Source: VBDM01 sp035702665 (GTDB taxonomy: Bacteria; Pseudomonadota; Gammaproteobacteria; Burkholderiales; SG8-39). From it: a stretch of 64,000 nucleotides of DNA. Each line of letters starts with the position of its first letter. The first letter of the stretch is position 1. Below the pieces are notes generated by a model that had not been told where the DNA came from, did not search any database, and saw only the letters and a program-made list of their open reading frames with translations. Below, in pieces: positions 1 to 8,888 of the stretch. The stretch lies in the NCBI GenBank assembly GCA_035702665.1, contig DASSQD010000107.1:7175-71174 (forward strand), given 5' to 3'. Position numbers and translations under genes: made by a program.

Positions 1-1327
1 CAAAGTCGAGATAGTCGATCGGGGTGTTCTCCACTATGAGGACATCCCGTGCTGCGTCGACTCGGGTGGTCAGGGCCCAGATAACCTCCTTCCATTCTCG
101 AATGTCGACGTCGTTGTCGGTGACGATGATGAACTTGGTGTACATGAACTGGCGCAGGACGCTCCAGATCCCGAACATCACGCGCTTAGCGTGTCCGGGG
201 TATTGCTTCTTCATGCTCACCACAGCCAGCCGATATGAGCATCCCTCCGGCGGCAGATAGAAGTCTTCGATCTCCGGGAACTGCTTCTTGAGTATCGGCA
301 CGAAGACTTCGTTCAATGCAGCCCCGAGCACTGCAGGCTCATCCGGCGGCCTGCCCGTATAGGTCGAATGGTAGATCGGGTCGCGACGCAAGGTGACGCG
401 CTCTACCGTGAACACCGGAAACGCCTCCTTCTCGTTGTAATAGCCGGTGTGATCCCCGAATGGACCTTCGAACGCCGATTCGCGCGCGTCGATCGCGCCC
501 TCGAGAACGATCTCGCTTGTCGCCGGGATCTCGAGCTCCGACCCGACGCACTTCGCCACCTCGGTGCGCGAACCGCGTAAGAGCCCGGCGAACTGATATT
601 CGGAGAGAGTGTCGGGTATGGGCGCGACCGCAGCGAGGATGGTGGCGGGATCGGCGCCCAGCGCAACTGCGACCGGGAAGGGCTCGCCTGGGTGCGCCTC
701 CTGGTGCTCGCGAAAGTCGATGGCGCCGCCCCGATGGGGGAGCCATCGCATGATGAGCTTGTTGGCGGCGACGATCTGCTGCCGATAGATGCCGAGGTTC
801 TGGCGGCTCTTGCGCGGCCCGCGCGTGACCGTCAAGCCCCAGGTGATCAGCGGCCCCGCGTCCTCTGGCCAGCAAGTCTGGACCGGAAGCCGCGAGAGAT
901 CGACGTCTTTGCCCTCCCAGGCCAACGCCTGGCACGGAGCGCCGGACACTTGCTTCGGCGCCATGTGCATCACCTGCTTGCCGATCGGGATCCAGCGCTC
1001 CAGCACGTCGCGAAACCCCTGCGGCGGATCGGGCTCCTTGAGGAACGCGAGTAGCACGCCGACGTCGCGCAAGGCCTCAAGCGGATTGGCGCCAGGCTCC
1101 GCGCCCATCGCGAGCGCGACGCGACGTGTCGTACCGAAGAGATTGCCTAGCACCGGGATCGAGTGCCCCTTGGGCTTCTCGAACAGCAGCGCGGGCCCAC
1201 CGGCCTTGAGGACTCGATCACAGATTTCGGTCATTTCGAGCTTGGGATCGATCTCCGCGCGGACGCGCTTGAGCTCGCCCGTGCTCTCGAGTTGTGCCAG
1301 GAATTCGCGCAAGTCCCGATACGCCAT
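1..1327 (-). CDS. ubiD: UbiD-family 4-hydroxy-3-polyprenylbenzoate decarboxylase (3' end outside window)
   Basis: Decarboxylates 4-hydroxy-3-polyprenylbenzoate in ubiquinone synthesis, using the prenylated FMN cofactor made by UbiX (family knowledge). About 442 codons are visible from the ATG at 1327 (MAYRDLREFL) and the frame is still open at base 1, so the C-terminus is missing. Family segments seen include a KPDPP-like KEPDPPQGFRD stretch, RGPRKSRQNLGIYR near residue 195, and the active-site region EGPFGDHTGYY near residue 290. It lies just upstream of ubiA on the same strand in transcription terms reversed (ubiA is transcribed first, ending 20 bp before ubiD starts), so the two probably form a ubiA-ubiD unit. 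The identity is clear; only the C-terminal part cannot be judged. Confidence 0.95.
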   Translation of the reverse strand, partial: MAYRDLREFLAQLESTGELKRVRAEIDPKLEMTEICDRVLKAGGPALLFEKPKGHSIPVLGNLFGTTRRVALAMGAEPGANPLEALRDVGVLLAFLKEPDPPQGFRDVLERWIPIGKQVMHMAPKQVSGAPCQALAWEGKDVDLSRLPVQTCWPEDAGPLITWGLTVTRGPRKSRQNLGIYRQQIVAANKLIMRWLPHRGGAIDFREHQEAHPGEPFPVAVALGADPATILAAVAPIPDTLSEYQFAGLLRGSRTEVAKCVGSELEIPATSEIVLEGAIDARESAFEGPFGDHTGYYNEKEAFPVFTVERVTLRRDPIYHSTYTGRPPDEPAVLGAALNEVFVPILKKQFPEIEDFYLPPEGCSYRLAVVSMKKQYPGHAKRVMFGIWSVLRQFMYTKFIIVTDNDVDIREWKEVIWALTTRVDAARDVLIVENTPIDYLDF

Positions 1328-1347
1328 GCCGCCTCAGTTCTCCACTC

Positions 1348-2238
1348 TCACGACCATGGGATGCCTCGGCTGATCGCGAAGTCGAGAAAGATTCCCGCGA
1401 AAATGACCGCCCCGACCCAGTTGTTGTGGTTGAAGGCCCTGAAGCAGGCGTTCCGATCCCGCCCGCGGACAAGGCGATAGTGATTCGCCATCATTCCGCC
1501 CGCCCCGGCGAGGCCGAGATAGTAAGCGATGCCGAGCCCGTGGTGCATGCCAACGCCGGCGAGCAGCGTAAGCGTGACGGCGTAGCAGACCATGACCGCG
1601 GCCACATCGTGCCGGCCCAGCGTGATTGCTGCGGTCCGAATGCCGATGCGCACATCGTCGTCGCGGTCGACCATCGCGTACTCGGTATCGTAGGCGATCG
1701 CCCAGAAGATGTTGGCGACAAGGAGCCACCAACCCTCGGGCGGAACGGTGCCCAGCAACGCGGCATAGCCCATGGGAATGCCAAAACCGAATGCGATGCC
1801 GAGGTAGGCCTGCGGGATCGCGAGGAAGCGCTTGGTTAGTGGATAGGTCGCGGCCAGCGCCAGTGCGATGAACGAGAGCATCACCGTCAGGCGGTTCAGA
1901 GAAAGCACCAGGGCGAATGCGGCGAGAGTGAGAACAGCGGCAAGCCCGTAGGCCTCGGCCCGGCTGATTGCTCCCGTGGCGAGGGGGCGGTCTCGGGTGC
2001 GCTTCACTTCGGCGTCGAACCGCCAGTCGGCAAGATCGTTCATCACGCAGCCGGCCGAACGCATCAAGAGGGTGCCGAGAAAGAAGATCCAGACGATTCG
2101 ACCGGACGGCCTGCCGTCGCTCGCGAGCCACAGCGCCCATAGCGTCGGCCACAGGAGCAGCAGCGTGCCGATCGGCTTGTCGAGCCGCATCAGGCGCTCG
2201 TAGAGGGTGAGCTTGGCGGCGAGGGTGCCCATATTCAT
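1348..2238 (-). CDS. ubiA: 4-hydroxybenzoate polyprenyltransferase
   Basis: Integral-membrane enzyme that attaches the polyprenyl tail to 4-hydroxybenzoate, one step before UbiD in ubiquinone synthesis. The 296-residue product has the usual family length and many hydrophobic segments. The first aspartate-rich motif NDLADWRFD is at residues 67-75 and the second, YDTEYAMVDRDDD, at about 183-195; both bind Mg-diphosphate in this family. The start at 2238 gives MNMGTLAAKL; the second Met two codons later is equally possible. It is followed after 20 bp by ubiD on the same strand. RecG ends 27 bp upstream, so co-transcription with recG is possible. Confidence 0.96.
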   Translation of the reverse strand: MNMGTLAAKLTLYERLMRLDKPIGTLLLLWPTLWALWLASDGRPSGRIVWIFFLGTLLMRSAGCVMNDLADWRFDAEVKRTRDRPLATGAISRAEAYGLAAVLTLAAFALVLSLNRLTVMLSFIALALAATYPLTKRFLAIPQAYLGIAFGFGIPMGYAALLGTVPPEGWWLLVANIFWAIAYDTEYAMVDRDDDVRIGIRTAAITLGRHDVAAVMVCYAVTLTLLAGVGMHHGLGIAYYLGLAGAGGMMANHYRLVRGRDRNACFRAFNHNNWVGAVIFAGIFLDFAISRGIPWS

Positions 2239-2265
2239 GGAGCGCGCATTGTAAGCCCGCGAGCC

Positions 2266-4368
2266 TCAGGCCCCGAGAAAATGGACGCGGCCGCCCAGCC
2301 ACCGCTCGAGATGGCACTGCGCCCGGCCGGGGTGATCGGAGAGAAGCGTCTCCGCGGCCGAGCGTGCGGCATCGAGCAGGTCTGCGTCCTCGTTCAGGTC
2401 GGCGAAGCGCAGGAGAGGCTCACCGCTTTGGCGGACGCCAAGGTATTCACCGGGGCCGCGAAGAAGCAGGTCCTCGCGTGCGATCGCGAATCCGTCGGTG
2501 TTCTCGAAGATTACCTTCAGGCGCTTGCGCGCCGCTTCGCCCAAAGGATTCTGATAGAGGAGAACGCACACGGACTCCTTTGCGCCCCGTCCGACCCGTC
2601 CGCGTAGCTGGTGCAACTGCGCGAGCCCGAAGCGCTCGGCGTGCTCAATCACCATCAGCGAGGCGTTGGGCACGTCCACTCCCACCTCGATCACTGTCGT
2701 GCCCACAAGAAGCTGTATCCGCCCCGCCTGGAATTCGGCCATGACCTGCGCCTTCTCGCTCGCCTTCATACGTCCGTGGATCAGCCCTACTCGAAGACCC
2801 CGAAGGTCAGTGGCGAGCTCTGCATAGGTGTCGAGTGCCGTCTGCAGCTGGAGCTGCTCCGATTCCTCGATCAGCGGGCAGACCCAGTAGGCCTGCCCCC
2901 CTGTCACGCAAGCGTCGCGTATGCGCGCTACCACCTCCGAGCGCCGCGAGTCGGTGACCAGCTTGGTTACCACGGGAGTCCTGCCCGGCGGCAGCTCGTC
3001 GATGATCGACACGTCCAAGTCTGCGTAGTAGCTCATCGAAAGCGTCCTTGGAATCGGCGTCGCGCTCATCATGAGCTGGTGCAGGTCCCGCCCTTTCGTG
3101 CGCAGCGCCAGCCGTTGGGACACGCCAAAGCGATGCTGCTCGTCCACGATGGCGAGACCGAGTGACGCAAACGCCACGCGCTCCTGGAACAGAGCATGCG
3201 TGCCGAGAGCGATCTGTGCCTTTCCGGAGGCGATCGCGTCGCGAGCGGCGGCGCGCTCCTTCCTCCCTTGCCCCCCCGAAAGCCACGCGATCTCGACCCC
3301 GAGCGGGCTAAGCCATTCGCTGAACTTCCGGAAGTGCTGCTCGGCAAGGATCTCCGTCGGCGCCATCACTGCCGCCTGCACGCTATTTTCGACTGCGCGC
3401 AGAGCCGCGAGCACGGCGAGCACCGTCTTGCCGCTGCCGACATCGCCCTGAAGCAGCCGATGCATGGGATGCGGTTGCCCGAGGTCACGTTCGATCTCTT
3501 CCCATGCACGATGTTGCGCGCCGGTCAGGCGAAACGGGAGGCCTTTCAGGAAGGTCGCGGTCTGCAGGTCCTTGCGCTCCAGTACGGGAGCCGCCCGCGA
3601 TTTTCGCTCGCGGTAGTGCTTGCGCATCGAGATCTGCTGCGCAAGCAACTCGTCGAACTTCACCCGCTTCCAGGCCGGCCGGGCGCGATCGCTGAACGCC
3701 GCCGGGTCGGCTCCCGGCCGCGGGTGATGCAGGACCTCGATGGCTTCGCGAAATCCGCAGAGCCCGATCGTCCTCGACATCTCTTCGGGCAGCGTGTCGT
3801 CGAGATGGACGCGCGACAGCGCGCTTTCGATCATTCGGCGCAGCGCGGACTGCCCGAGGCCCGCTGTCGTCGGGTAGATGGGCGTCAGGGCGGTAGGAAG
3901 CGGAACCTCGCCACGCAAGACTTGAAAACGCGGATGGGCCATCTCGCCGCCGAAGAATCCGCTGCGCACCTCCCCGAAGGCGCGGACCCTTGCGCCCGGC
4001 GCCAGCGCTTTGGCCTGGCTTCCGTAGAAGTGGAAGAACCGCAGCACCAGCTCGCCACTGGGATCCTCTATCCGCGATATCAACTGGCGCCTGGGCCGGT
4101 AGACGACTTCGGTCGAGCGAACCGTGCCCTCCACCTGGACCGCGTCACCCGGGCTCGCGCGCGCGATCGGCGTGAGCCGCGTCTCGTCCTCATAGCGCAG
4201 GGGGAGATGCAACGCCAGGTCAAAGTCCCTGCGGATCCCGAGCTTGGTCAGCTTCGCCGTGATCGCTTTGCTGCCGGACGCTCCGGGATGTGCGCCGGCT
4301 TTTCGCTTCGAGGACGTTCGGGTGCGCGCCCGGCTCGAAACCCTTCGCAGGCCGGACCGTCGATTCAT
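2266..4368 (-). CDS. recG: ATP-dependent DNA helicase RecG
   Basis: Branch-migrating helicase that remodels stalled forks and Holliday junctions. I chose the ATG at 4368 (700 aa, close to the usual ~690) because the longer reading frame from 4431 would run into ridA, and the family-like sequence begins after it. Visible motifs are Walker A GDVGSGKT at residues 308-315, the DEQH box IVDEQHRFG near 409, TGGQAYWVCPLIEESE, and the C-terminal helicase motif QLRGRVGRG. An N-terminal wedge/OB region (GDAVQVEGTV) precedes the motor. The first 30 residues are rich in Arg, Ser and Lys. RidA stops 2 bp upstream of this ATG, so ridA-recG are very likely one transcript. Confidence 0.96.
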   Translation of the reverse strand: MNRRSGLRRVSSRARTRTSSKRKAGAHPGASGSKAITAKLTKLGIRRDFDLALHLPLRYEDETRLTPIARASPGDAVQVEGTVRSTEVVYRPRRQLISRIEDPSGELVLRFFHFYGSQAKALAPGARVRAFGEVRSGFFGGEMAHPRFQVLRGEVPLPTALTPIYPTTAGLGQSALRRMIESALSRVHLDDTLPEEMSRTIGLCGFREAIEVLHHPRPGADPAAFSDRARPAWKRVKFDELLAQQISMRKHYRERKSRAAPVLERKDLQTATFLKGLPFRLTGAQHRAWEEIERDLGQPHPMHRLLQGDVGSGKTVLAVLAALRAVENSVQAAVMAPTEILAEQHFRKFSEWLSPLGVEIAWLSGGQGRKERAAARDAIASGKAQIALGTHALFQERVAFASLGLAIVDEQHRFGVSQRLALRTKGRDLHQLMMSATPIPRTLSMSYYADLDVSIIDELPPGRTPVVTKLVTDSRRSEVVARIRDACVTGGQAYWVCPLIEESEQLQLQTALDTYAELATDLRGLRVGLIHGRMKASEKAQVMAEFQAGRIQLLVGTTVIEVGVDVPNASLMVIEHAERFGLAQLHQLRGRVGRGAKESVCVLLYQNPLGEAARKRLKVIFENTDGFAIAREDLLLRGPGEYLGVRQSGEPLLRFADLNEDADLLDAARSAAETLLSDHPGRAQCHLERWLGGRVHFLGA

Positions 4369-4369
4369 C

Positions 4370-4753
4370 TCAGCGCGAGAGCGCGATGATCGCGTCGGCC
4401 TCGACCAGGGCTCCGCGGGGAAGGGATGCAACGCCGACGACCGCGCGCGCCGGGTAGGGCTGGATAAAGTACTTCGCCATTGCCTCGTTGACTCGGGCGA
4501 AGTTCGCCAGATCCGTCAGGTAGACGGTGAGCTTCACTACGTCGGCAAGCGACGCACCGGCCGCTTCGGCGACCGCCGTGAGATTCGCGAAAACACGATG
4601 AATCTGGTTGTCGATGCCCTCGATGAGCTGACCCGTCGCCGGGTCGAGTCCAATTTGTCCGGACAGATAGAGCGTGTTGTCGGCACGCACGGCCTGCGAA
4701 TAGGTGCCGATCGCCGCGGGCGCATTCGGAGTGGAAACGATCGATCTTGTCAT
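4370..4753 (-). CDS. ridA: RidA-family reactive imine/enamine deaminase
   Basis: Small cytosolic protein (127 aa) of the YjgF/YER057c/UK114 family, which hydrolyses reactive 2-aminoacrylate and related enamines/imines released by PLP enzymes. The family pattern is clear: NAPAAIGTYSQAV at the N-terminus, LYLSGQIGLDPATGQL in the middle, and the C-terminal SLPRGALVEADAI, which includes the substrate-carboxylate-binding Arg of active RidA proteins. Its presence suggests true RidA activity rather than an Arg-less paralogue. It lies 2 bp from recG, downstream on the same strand, and is divergent from the TPR gene at 4831. Confidence 0.93.
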   Translation of the reverse strand: MTRSIVSTPNAPAAIGTYSQAVRADNTLYLSGQIGLDPATGQLIEGIDNQIHRVFANLTAVAEAAGASLADVVKLTVYLTDLANFARVNEAMAKYFIQPYPARAVVGVASLPRGALVEADAIIALSR

Positions 4754-4830
4754 GGCGAGTTCGAGGAGCCGACAGAGCGAGCGGTTATAATATCCGCGCT
4801 CAGCTGGACGGCGCTAGCAGCGGGTAAGCC

Positions 4831-5175
4831 ATGACTTCACAGCAGATCGCGAACCTCCTGAAGCTCGTTGGCACACCCAGGGACGGAGCGCTCCTGCGCT
4901 TTTCCCTCGGATCTGAGTACCTGAAGGCCGACGACTTCGGAGCGGCCGTCGCGCATCTCGGCATCGCGGTCGAAAAAGACCCGGGGTACTCGGCCGCCTG
5001 GAAGCTCCTTGGAACCGCGCTCTCCGGGAACGAGCGGCACGAAGAGGCCCTTGCGGCCTTTCGCACGGGAATCGAGGTGGCCGCGAAGAAAGGCGACAAG
5101 CAGGCTGCGAGGGAAATGGCGGTGTTCGCGCGCCGTCTCGAGAAGATCATCGCATCACGCCGCGGCGCGACCTAA
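4831..5175 (+). CDS. Small TPR-repeat protein
   Basis: A 114-residue protein with tetratricopeptide-like helices and no signal peptide or catalytic motif. Residues about 18-50 (RFSLGSEYLKADDFGAAVAH) and 52-84 (AAWKLLGTALSGNERHEEAL) read as two TPR units followed by a basic C-terminal helix. TPR proteins act as protein-protein scaffolds; the partner is unknown. Its stop TAA shares its last base with the ATG of the KimA-like permease (TAATG), so the two proteins are probably translated together, and the TPR protein may serve the transporter. That link is inference from the overlap only. Confidence 0.85.
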   Translation: MTSQQIANLLKLVGTPRDGALLRFSLGSEYLKADDFGAAVAHLGIAVEKDPGYSAAWKLLGTALSGNERHEEALAAFRTGIEVAAKKGDKQAAREMAVFARRLEKIIASRRGAT

Positions 5176-7139
5176 TGACCGTCTTCAACAATCTGCGCCG
5201 GAAGCTCTTCGGCAGGCCGCTCGATCCACTCGACACGAAGACCCGCCGGCATATCGCGCTCGCGGCCTTCTTCGCCTGGGTGGGCCTCGGGGCGGACGGC
5301 ATATCTTCCTCCTGCTATGGCCCCGAAGAAGCGTTTCGGGCTTTGGGCGAGCACGCCCATCTCGGGCTGTACCTTGCGCTCGCAACAGCGGCGACCGTGT
5401 TCATCATCGCACTGGCCTACAACCAGGTCATCGAGCTCTTTCCTACCGGCGGAGGCGGCTACCGGGTCGCAACGCGGCTGATCGGCCCCTACGCCGGCCT
5501 CACTTCGGGCGCAGCGCTGGTGCTGGACTATGTGCTGACGATCTCGATCTCGATCGCCAGCGGCGTCGACGCGTTCTTTTCGCTGCTGCCCCTGGGCTGG
5601 CAGCCGTACAAGCTCGCGACTGAGGTGGTTCTCATTGTCGTGCTGGTGATGCTCAACCTGCGCGGAATGAAGGAAGTGATCGCGGTGCTGCTGCCGATCT
5701 TTCTCGGATTCGTCCTTACGCACGCGTTCCTGATCGTCTACGGCGTACTCGCACAGGCAACGGCGCTGCCGAGCCTGATTCCTGAAGTCGGGCAACTGAC
5801 TTCAGATCTCTCGGGCCAGCTCGGCTGGACGGGTTTCGCCGCTCTGCTTCTGCTCGCCTACTCGCAGGGAGGAGGGACCTATACGGGACTCGAGGCCGTA
5901 TCCAACAACGTCAACGTGCTAGCCGAGCCGCGCGTGCACACGGGCAAGATCACTATGCTCTACATGGCCCTATCGCTTGCTTTCACAGCGGGCGGAATCA
6001 TCCTGCTCTACCTCCTCTGGAATACCAAGCCGGCGGAGGGACAGACCCTCAACGCGGTTGCCTTCGGAGCGATCATCGAGAGCTTCGGATGGGAGACCGG
6101 AGTCGCTCAGGCAGCCCTCGTCGTCGTGCTCGCGCTCGAGGCTGGCCTCCTCTTCGTCGCGGCGAACACCGGCTTTCTCGGCGGGCCGGCGGTGCTCGCC
6201 AACATGGCCGCCGATTCCTGGGTGCCGCATCAGTTCCGCTATCTCTCGACCCGGCTCGTCACCGAGAACGGTATTCTGGTGATGGGAGTCGCTTCGCTGG
6301 TCATTCTCCTTTGGACGGGGGGCAGCGTCGCGACCCTCGTGGTTCTCTACAGCGTGAGCGTCTTCCTGACCTTCGCGGTGTCCCTGTTCGGCCTGTGTCT
6401 GTACTGGGCCGGGCGCCGCGCAGGGACCAATTGGCTGGGGAGGCTTGCTCTGTCGGCGGCCGGGTTCGTCGTCTGCGCAACCATCCTGATCGTCCTGCTC
6501 GCCGAGAAGTTCATGGACGGCGGTTGGCTCGCTATCCTGATCGTCGGTGCGATCTTCGCGGCATGCATGAAGATCCGGCACCACTACGACGAGACGAAGT
6601 CACAACTCAAGAGGATCGACGCCGACTTCTCGGGAATCGACTTCGGCAGTGTCGCCGATCCGCCCAAACCAGATCCGAAGAAACCTACGGCCGTCTTCCT
6701 GGTCGGCTCCTCCCGAGGCGGGGGGCTGCACGCGCTGCTGTGGGTCCAGCGGATGTTCCCTGATCACTTCAAGAACTTCATCTTCGTCAACGCGCGCACC
6801 GTCGACTCGCAGAGCTTCGGTGGCCGCGAGGACCTCGAAGCCATGAAGGTCGACGCAAACGCTTCGCTTTCCTACTTCGTGAACTTCTGCAACAGCAAGG
6901 GCTGGGCCGCCAAATCCTATCTGTCCTTCGGCACCGATCCAATCGACGAGTTCACGCGTCTCGCTGAGCGCGTGCTGAAAGAATTTCCTAACGCGGTCTT
7001 CTTCACGAGCAAGCTGATCTTCGACCGCGAGAACTGGATGACCCGGCTGCTCCACAACCAAGCCGCGATGGCGCTGCAGCGGCGCTTCCATCTGCGGAGC
7101 ATGCAGATGGTGATCCTGCCGATGAAGTTGAGCGCTTGA
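5175..7139 (+). CDS. APC-superfamily permease, KimA-like (candidate K+ importer)
   Basis: Inner-membrane transporter of 654 residues. The N-terminus has DGISSSCYGPEEAF at about 35-48, then ELFPTGGGGYRVA at about 93-105 and LVLDYVLTISISIASG near 118. These resemble the SSVAYG...YPSGGG...DYVLTVAVS pattern of KimA/YdaO-type potassium importers of the APC superfamily. About twelve hydrophobic segments run to residue ~465 and a soluble C-terminal domain of ~180 residues follows, as in KimA, where it helps dimerisation. KimA of Bacillus imports K+ with H+ and is controlled by c-di-AMP. Betaproteobacteria generally lack c-di-AMP, so regulation here would differ. An amino-acid substrate cannot be excluded. 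Confidence 0.75.
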   Translation: MTVFNNLRRKLFGRPLDPLDTKTRRHIALAAFFAWVGLGADGISSSCYGPEEAFRALGEHAHLGLYLALATAATVFIIALAYNQVIELFPTGGGGYRVATRLIGPYAGLTSGAALVLDYVLTISISIASGVDAFFSLLPLGWQPYKLATEVVLIVVLVMLNLRGMKEVIAVLLPIFLGFVLTHAFLIVYGVLAQATALPSLIPEVGQLTSDLSGQLGWTGFAALLLLAYSQGGGTYTGLEAVSNNVNVLAEPRVHTGKITMLYMALSLAFTAGGIILLYLLWNTKPAEGQTLNAVAFGAIIESFGWETGVAQAALVVVLALEAGLLFVAANTGFLGGPAVLANMAADSWVPHQFRYLSTRLVTENGILVMGVASLVILLWTGGSVATLVVLYSVSVFLTFAVSLFGLCLYWAGRRAGTNWLGRLALSAAGFVVCATILIVLLAEKFMDGGWLAILIVGAIFAACMKIRHHYDETKSQLKRIDADFSGIDFGSVADPPKPDPKKPTAVFLVGSSRGGGLHALLWVQRMFPDHFKNFIFVNARTVDSQSFGGREDLEAMKVDANASLSYFVNFCNSKGWAAKSYLSFGTDPIDEFTRLAERVLKEFPNAVFFTSKLIFDRENWMTRLLHNQAAMALQRRFHLRSMQMVILPMKLSA

Positions 7140-7157
7140 TGCGGGCTTCGAAAGCGA

Positions 7158-7179
7158 AGGGCCCGGAAATCCGGGCCCT
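7158..7179. terminator. GC-rich hairpin between permease gene and tRNA-Ala
   Basis: AGGGCCCGG/CCGGGCCCT forms a perfect 9-bp stem with a 4-base loop, 19 bp after the permease stop and 6 bp after the tRNA 3' end. It could stop transcription from both sides. The T-rich tract is weak on both strands, so efficiency is uncertain. Confidence 0.55.
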
Positions 7180-7185
7180 GAAAGC

Positions 7186-7261
<76 letters not shown>

Positions 7262-7272
7262 ACTTCAGCGCA

Positions 7273-7302
7273 ATTCTAGCCGCAAAACCTGACCTCCGCC
7301 AA
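7273..7302 (-). promoter_or_regulatory. Candidate sigma-70 promoter of tRNA-Ala
   Basis: On the minus strand TTGGCG (7302-7297) and TAGAAT (7278-7273) are separated by 18 bp. The expected start is about 5 nt before the tRNA 5' end. This is a consensus match by eye only. Confidence 0.55.
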
Positions 7303-7435
7303 CGCAGGAACCCGGTGCAGATCACTCCGCCGTTCGGGCAAAGCAAAATAATTCCTCTTCAAAAGGAGCGCAAGATACGCTTGGTGTCCGCTGCACAGAT
7401 TCCGGAGTTTCTCCGTCCATCCCGGCCGAATCCGG

Positions 7436-8377
7436 CTATTGCGAACACGCGCGGCTGAGCCGGTCCCGGACTGCCGCCCACGCCGGGGACGCGGGCGGCT
7501 CCTCCACTAGGATCTCATCGCACCTCGAGGAGTCCAAGGCGCGCAGATTGGCGTAGAGATCGTGCGCGTAGCGTTGCGGGTCGGAGGACCCCACTATCCA
7601 GATCGCCGAGGCGTCGCCCGCCGGGCGAGCGTGGAAGGACATCACGCCGGTGCGTGCCGAGGTTCGGAGCATGCGCTGCTCCCATTCGTCCGATTCGATC
7701 AGGCGCAGCGGCCGGCGCGGCGCGTAGTGGGACAGGAGCGTGCCCGGCGCGCGCGGCGCGGCCGCATCACGCGGCGAGGCCGTGACGCCCAGCACCTCCG
7801 CGATATCTTTCTCGGCGATTCGGCCCGGCCGCAGCACGACCGGCTTGCTGCGCGAGAGGTCGACGATGGTCGACTCGATCCCGATCTCGCACGCCCCGCC
7901 GTCCAGGATCAAATCGACGTCGGAGCCCAGATCGTTCAGCACGTGCTCGGCCGAGGTCGGACTGATCCGGCCGAACCGATTTGCCGAGGGCGCAGCAATG
8001 CCTCCGCCGAATTCGCGCAGGAGGTCGAGCGCGACCGGATGTCCGGGTACCCGCAGCCCGATCGTGTTCTGGCCGCCGGTGAGGTCATCGCGGACGCCGG
8101 CCGCACGGCGCAGCACCAGAGTCAGCGGCCCCGGCCAGAATCGGTCGGCAAGTCTGGCCGCGTGTTCCGGGATTTCACGCGCCCAGAGCCGCAGTTGCCC
8201 GACATCGCCGATATGGACAATGACCGGGTGGCCCGCAGGGCGTCCCTTCACGCGGTAGATTCGAGCGACCGCCGCCGGATTGGACGCGTCCGCGCCCAGG
8301 CCATAGACCGTTTCCGTGGGAAACGCGACCAAACCACCGCGCCGCAGCGTCGCCGCGGCATCCTTGATCGAAGGCAA
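7436..8377 (-). CDS. tsaC: Threonylcarbamoyl-AMP synthase, Sua5 type
   Basis: Makes L-threonylcarbamoyladenylate from Thr, bicarbonate and ATP for the t6A37 modification of ANN-decoding tRNAs. The 313-residue length matches the two-domain Sua5 form rather than short TsaC (~190 aa). The YrdC domain spans about residues 8-190 with FPTETVYGLGAD (20-31), the substrate-binding YRVKGRPAGHP (42-52), and PSANRFGRISPTSAEHV (~131-147). A Sua5 linker/C-terminal domain follows, with APGTLLSHYAPR-like APRAPGTLLSHYAPRRP at ~208. It ends the minus-strand purine/glycolysis cluster, 12 bp downstream of purE. Confidence 0.95.
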   Translation of the reverse strand: MPSIKDAAATLRRGGLVAFPTETVYGLGADASNPAAVARIYRVKGRPAGHPVIVHIGDVGQLRLWAREIPEHAARLADRFWPGPLTLVLRRAAGVRDDLTGGQNTIGLRVPGHPVALDLLREFGGGIAAPSANRFGRISPTSAEHVLNDLGSDVDLILDGGACEIGIESTIVDLSRSKPVVLRPGRIAEKDIAEVLGVTASPRDAAAPRAPGTLLSHYAPRRPLRLIESDEWEQRMLRTSARTGVMSFHARPAGDASAIWIVGSSDPQRYAHDLYANLRALDSSRCDEILVEEPPASPAWAAVRDRLSRACSQ

Positions 8378-8389
8378 AAGGGATCGCGG

Positions 8390-8884
8390 TCAGACCGGCA
8401 GCTTGGCGTTCATGACCGCCTCGGCTTGCGCCGCCCGGAATTGGACGAGGCGTTCCGCGAGCTTGGCGTCGCCCAGAGCGAGCATCGAAACTGCGAAAAG
8501 GCCCGCGTTGGCGGCGCCGGCCTCCCCAATGGCGAACGTAGCGACGGGAATGCCCTTCGGCATCTGCACGATCGACAGGAGCGAGTCATGTCCTTGCAGG
8601 TACTTGGACGGCATGGGCACGCCGAGCACAGGCAGCGTTGTTTTCGCCGCGATGACGCCGGCCAAGTGCGCGGCTCCGCCGGCGCCGGCAATAAAGCAGC
8701 GGGCACCTCCGGCGCTCAGGCGCTTGACCCAGGCCTCGAGAGCGTCGGGTGTACGGTGGGCCGAGAGCACCTTGCTCTCAAAGGGAACGGCGAAATCGGA
8801 AAGCTGCTTGGCCGCCTCGCGCATGACGTCCCAGTCGCTGGCGCTTCCCATGACGATCCCCACGAGCGGCGATGCGCTGGCCAT
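8390..8884 (-). CDS. purE: N5-carboxyaminoimidazole ribonucleotide mutase
   Basis: Class I PurE, converting N5-CAIR to CAIR in de novo purine synthesis, normally with PurK (not in this window). The 164-residue product has GIVMGSASDWDVM at 9-21, the SAHRTPD motif near residue 41, and a GGAAHLAGVIAA nucleotide-binding segment near 70. Its length is typical for the family. It starts 4 bp after purC ends and is followed by sua5, so the three are likely cotranscribed. Confidence 0.97.
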   Translation of the reverse strand: MASASPLVGIVMGSASDWDVMREAAKQLSDFAVPFESKVLSAHRTPDALEAWVKRLSAGGARCFIAGAGGAAHLAGVIAAKTTLPVLGVPMPSKYLQGHDSLLSIVQMPKGIPVATFAIGEAGAANAGLFAVSMLALGDAKLAERLVQFRAAQAEAVMNAKLPV

Positions 8885-8888
8885 TTTC

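Noticed and set aside
3196..4389. 397-codon plus-strand frame opposite recG
   Set aside because: Composition is typical of a mirror frame of a GC-rich gene and no motif is recognisable.
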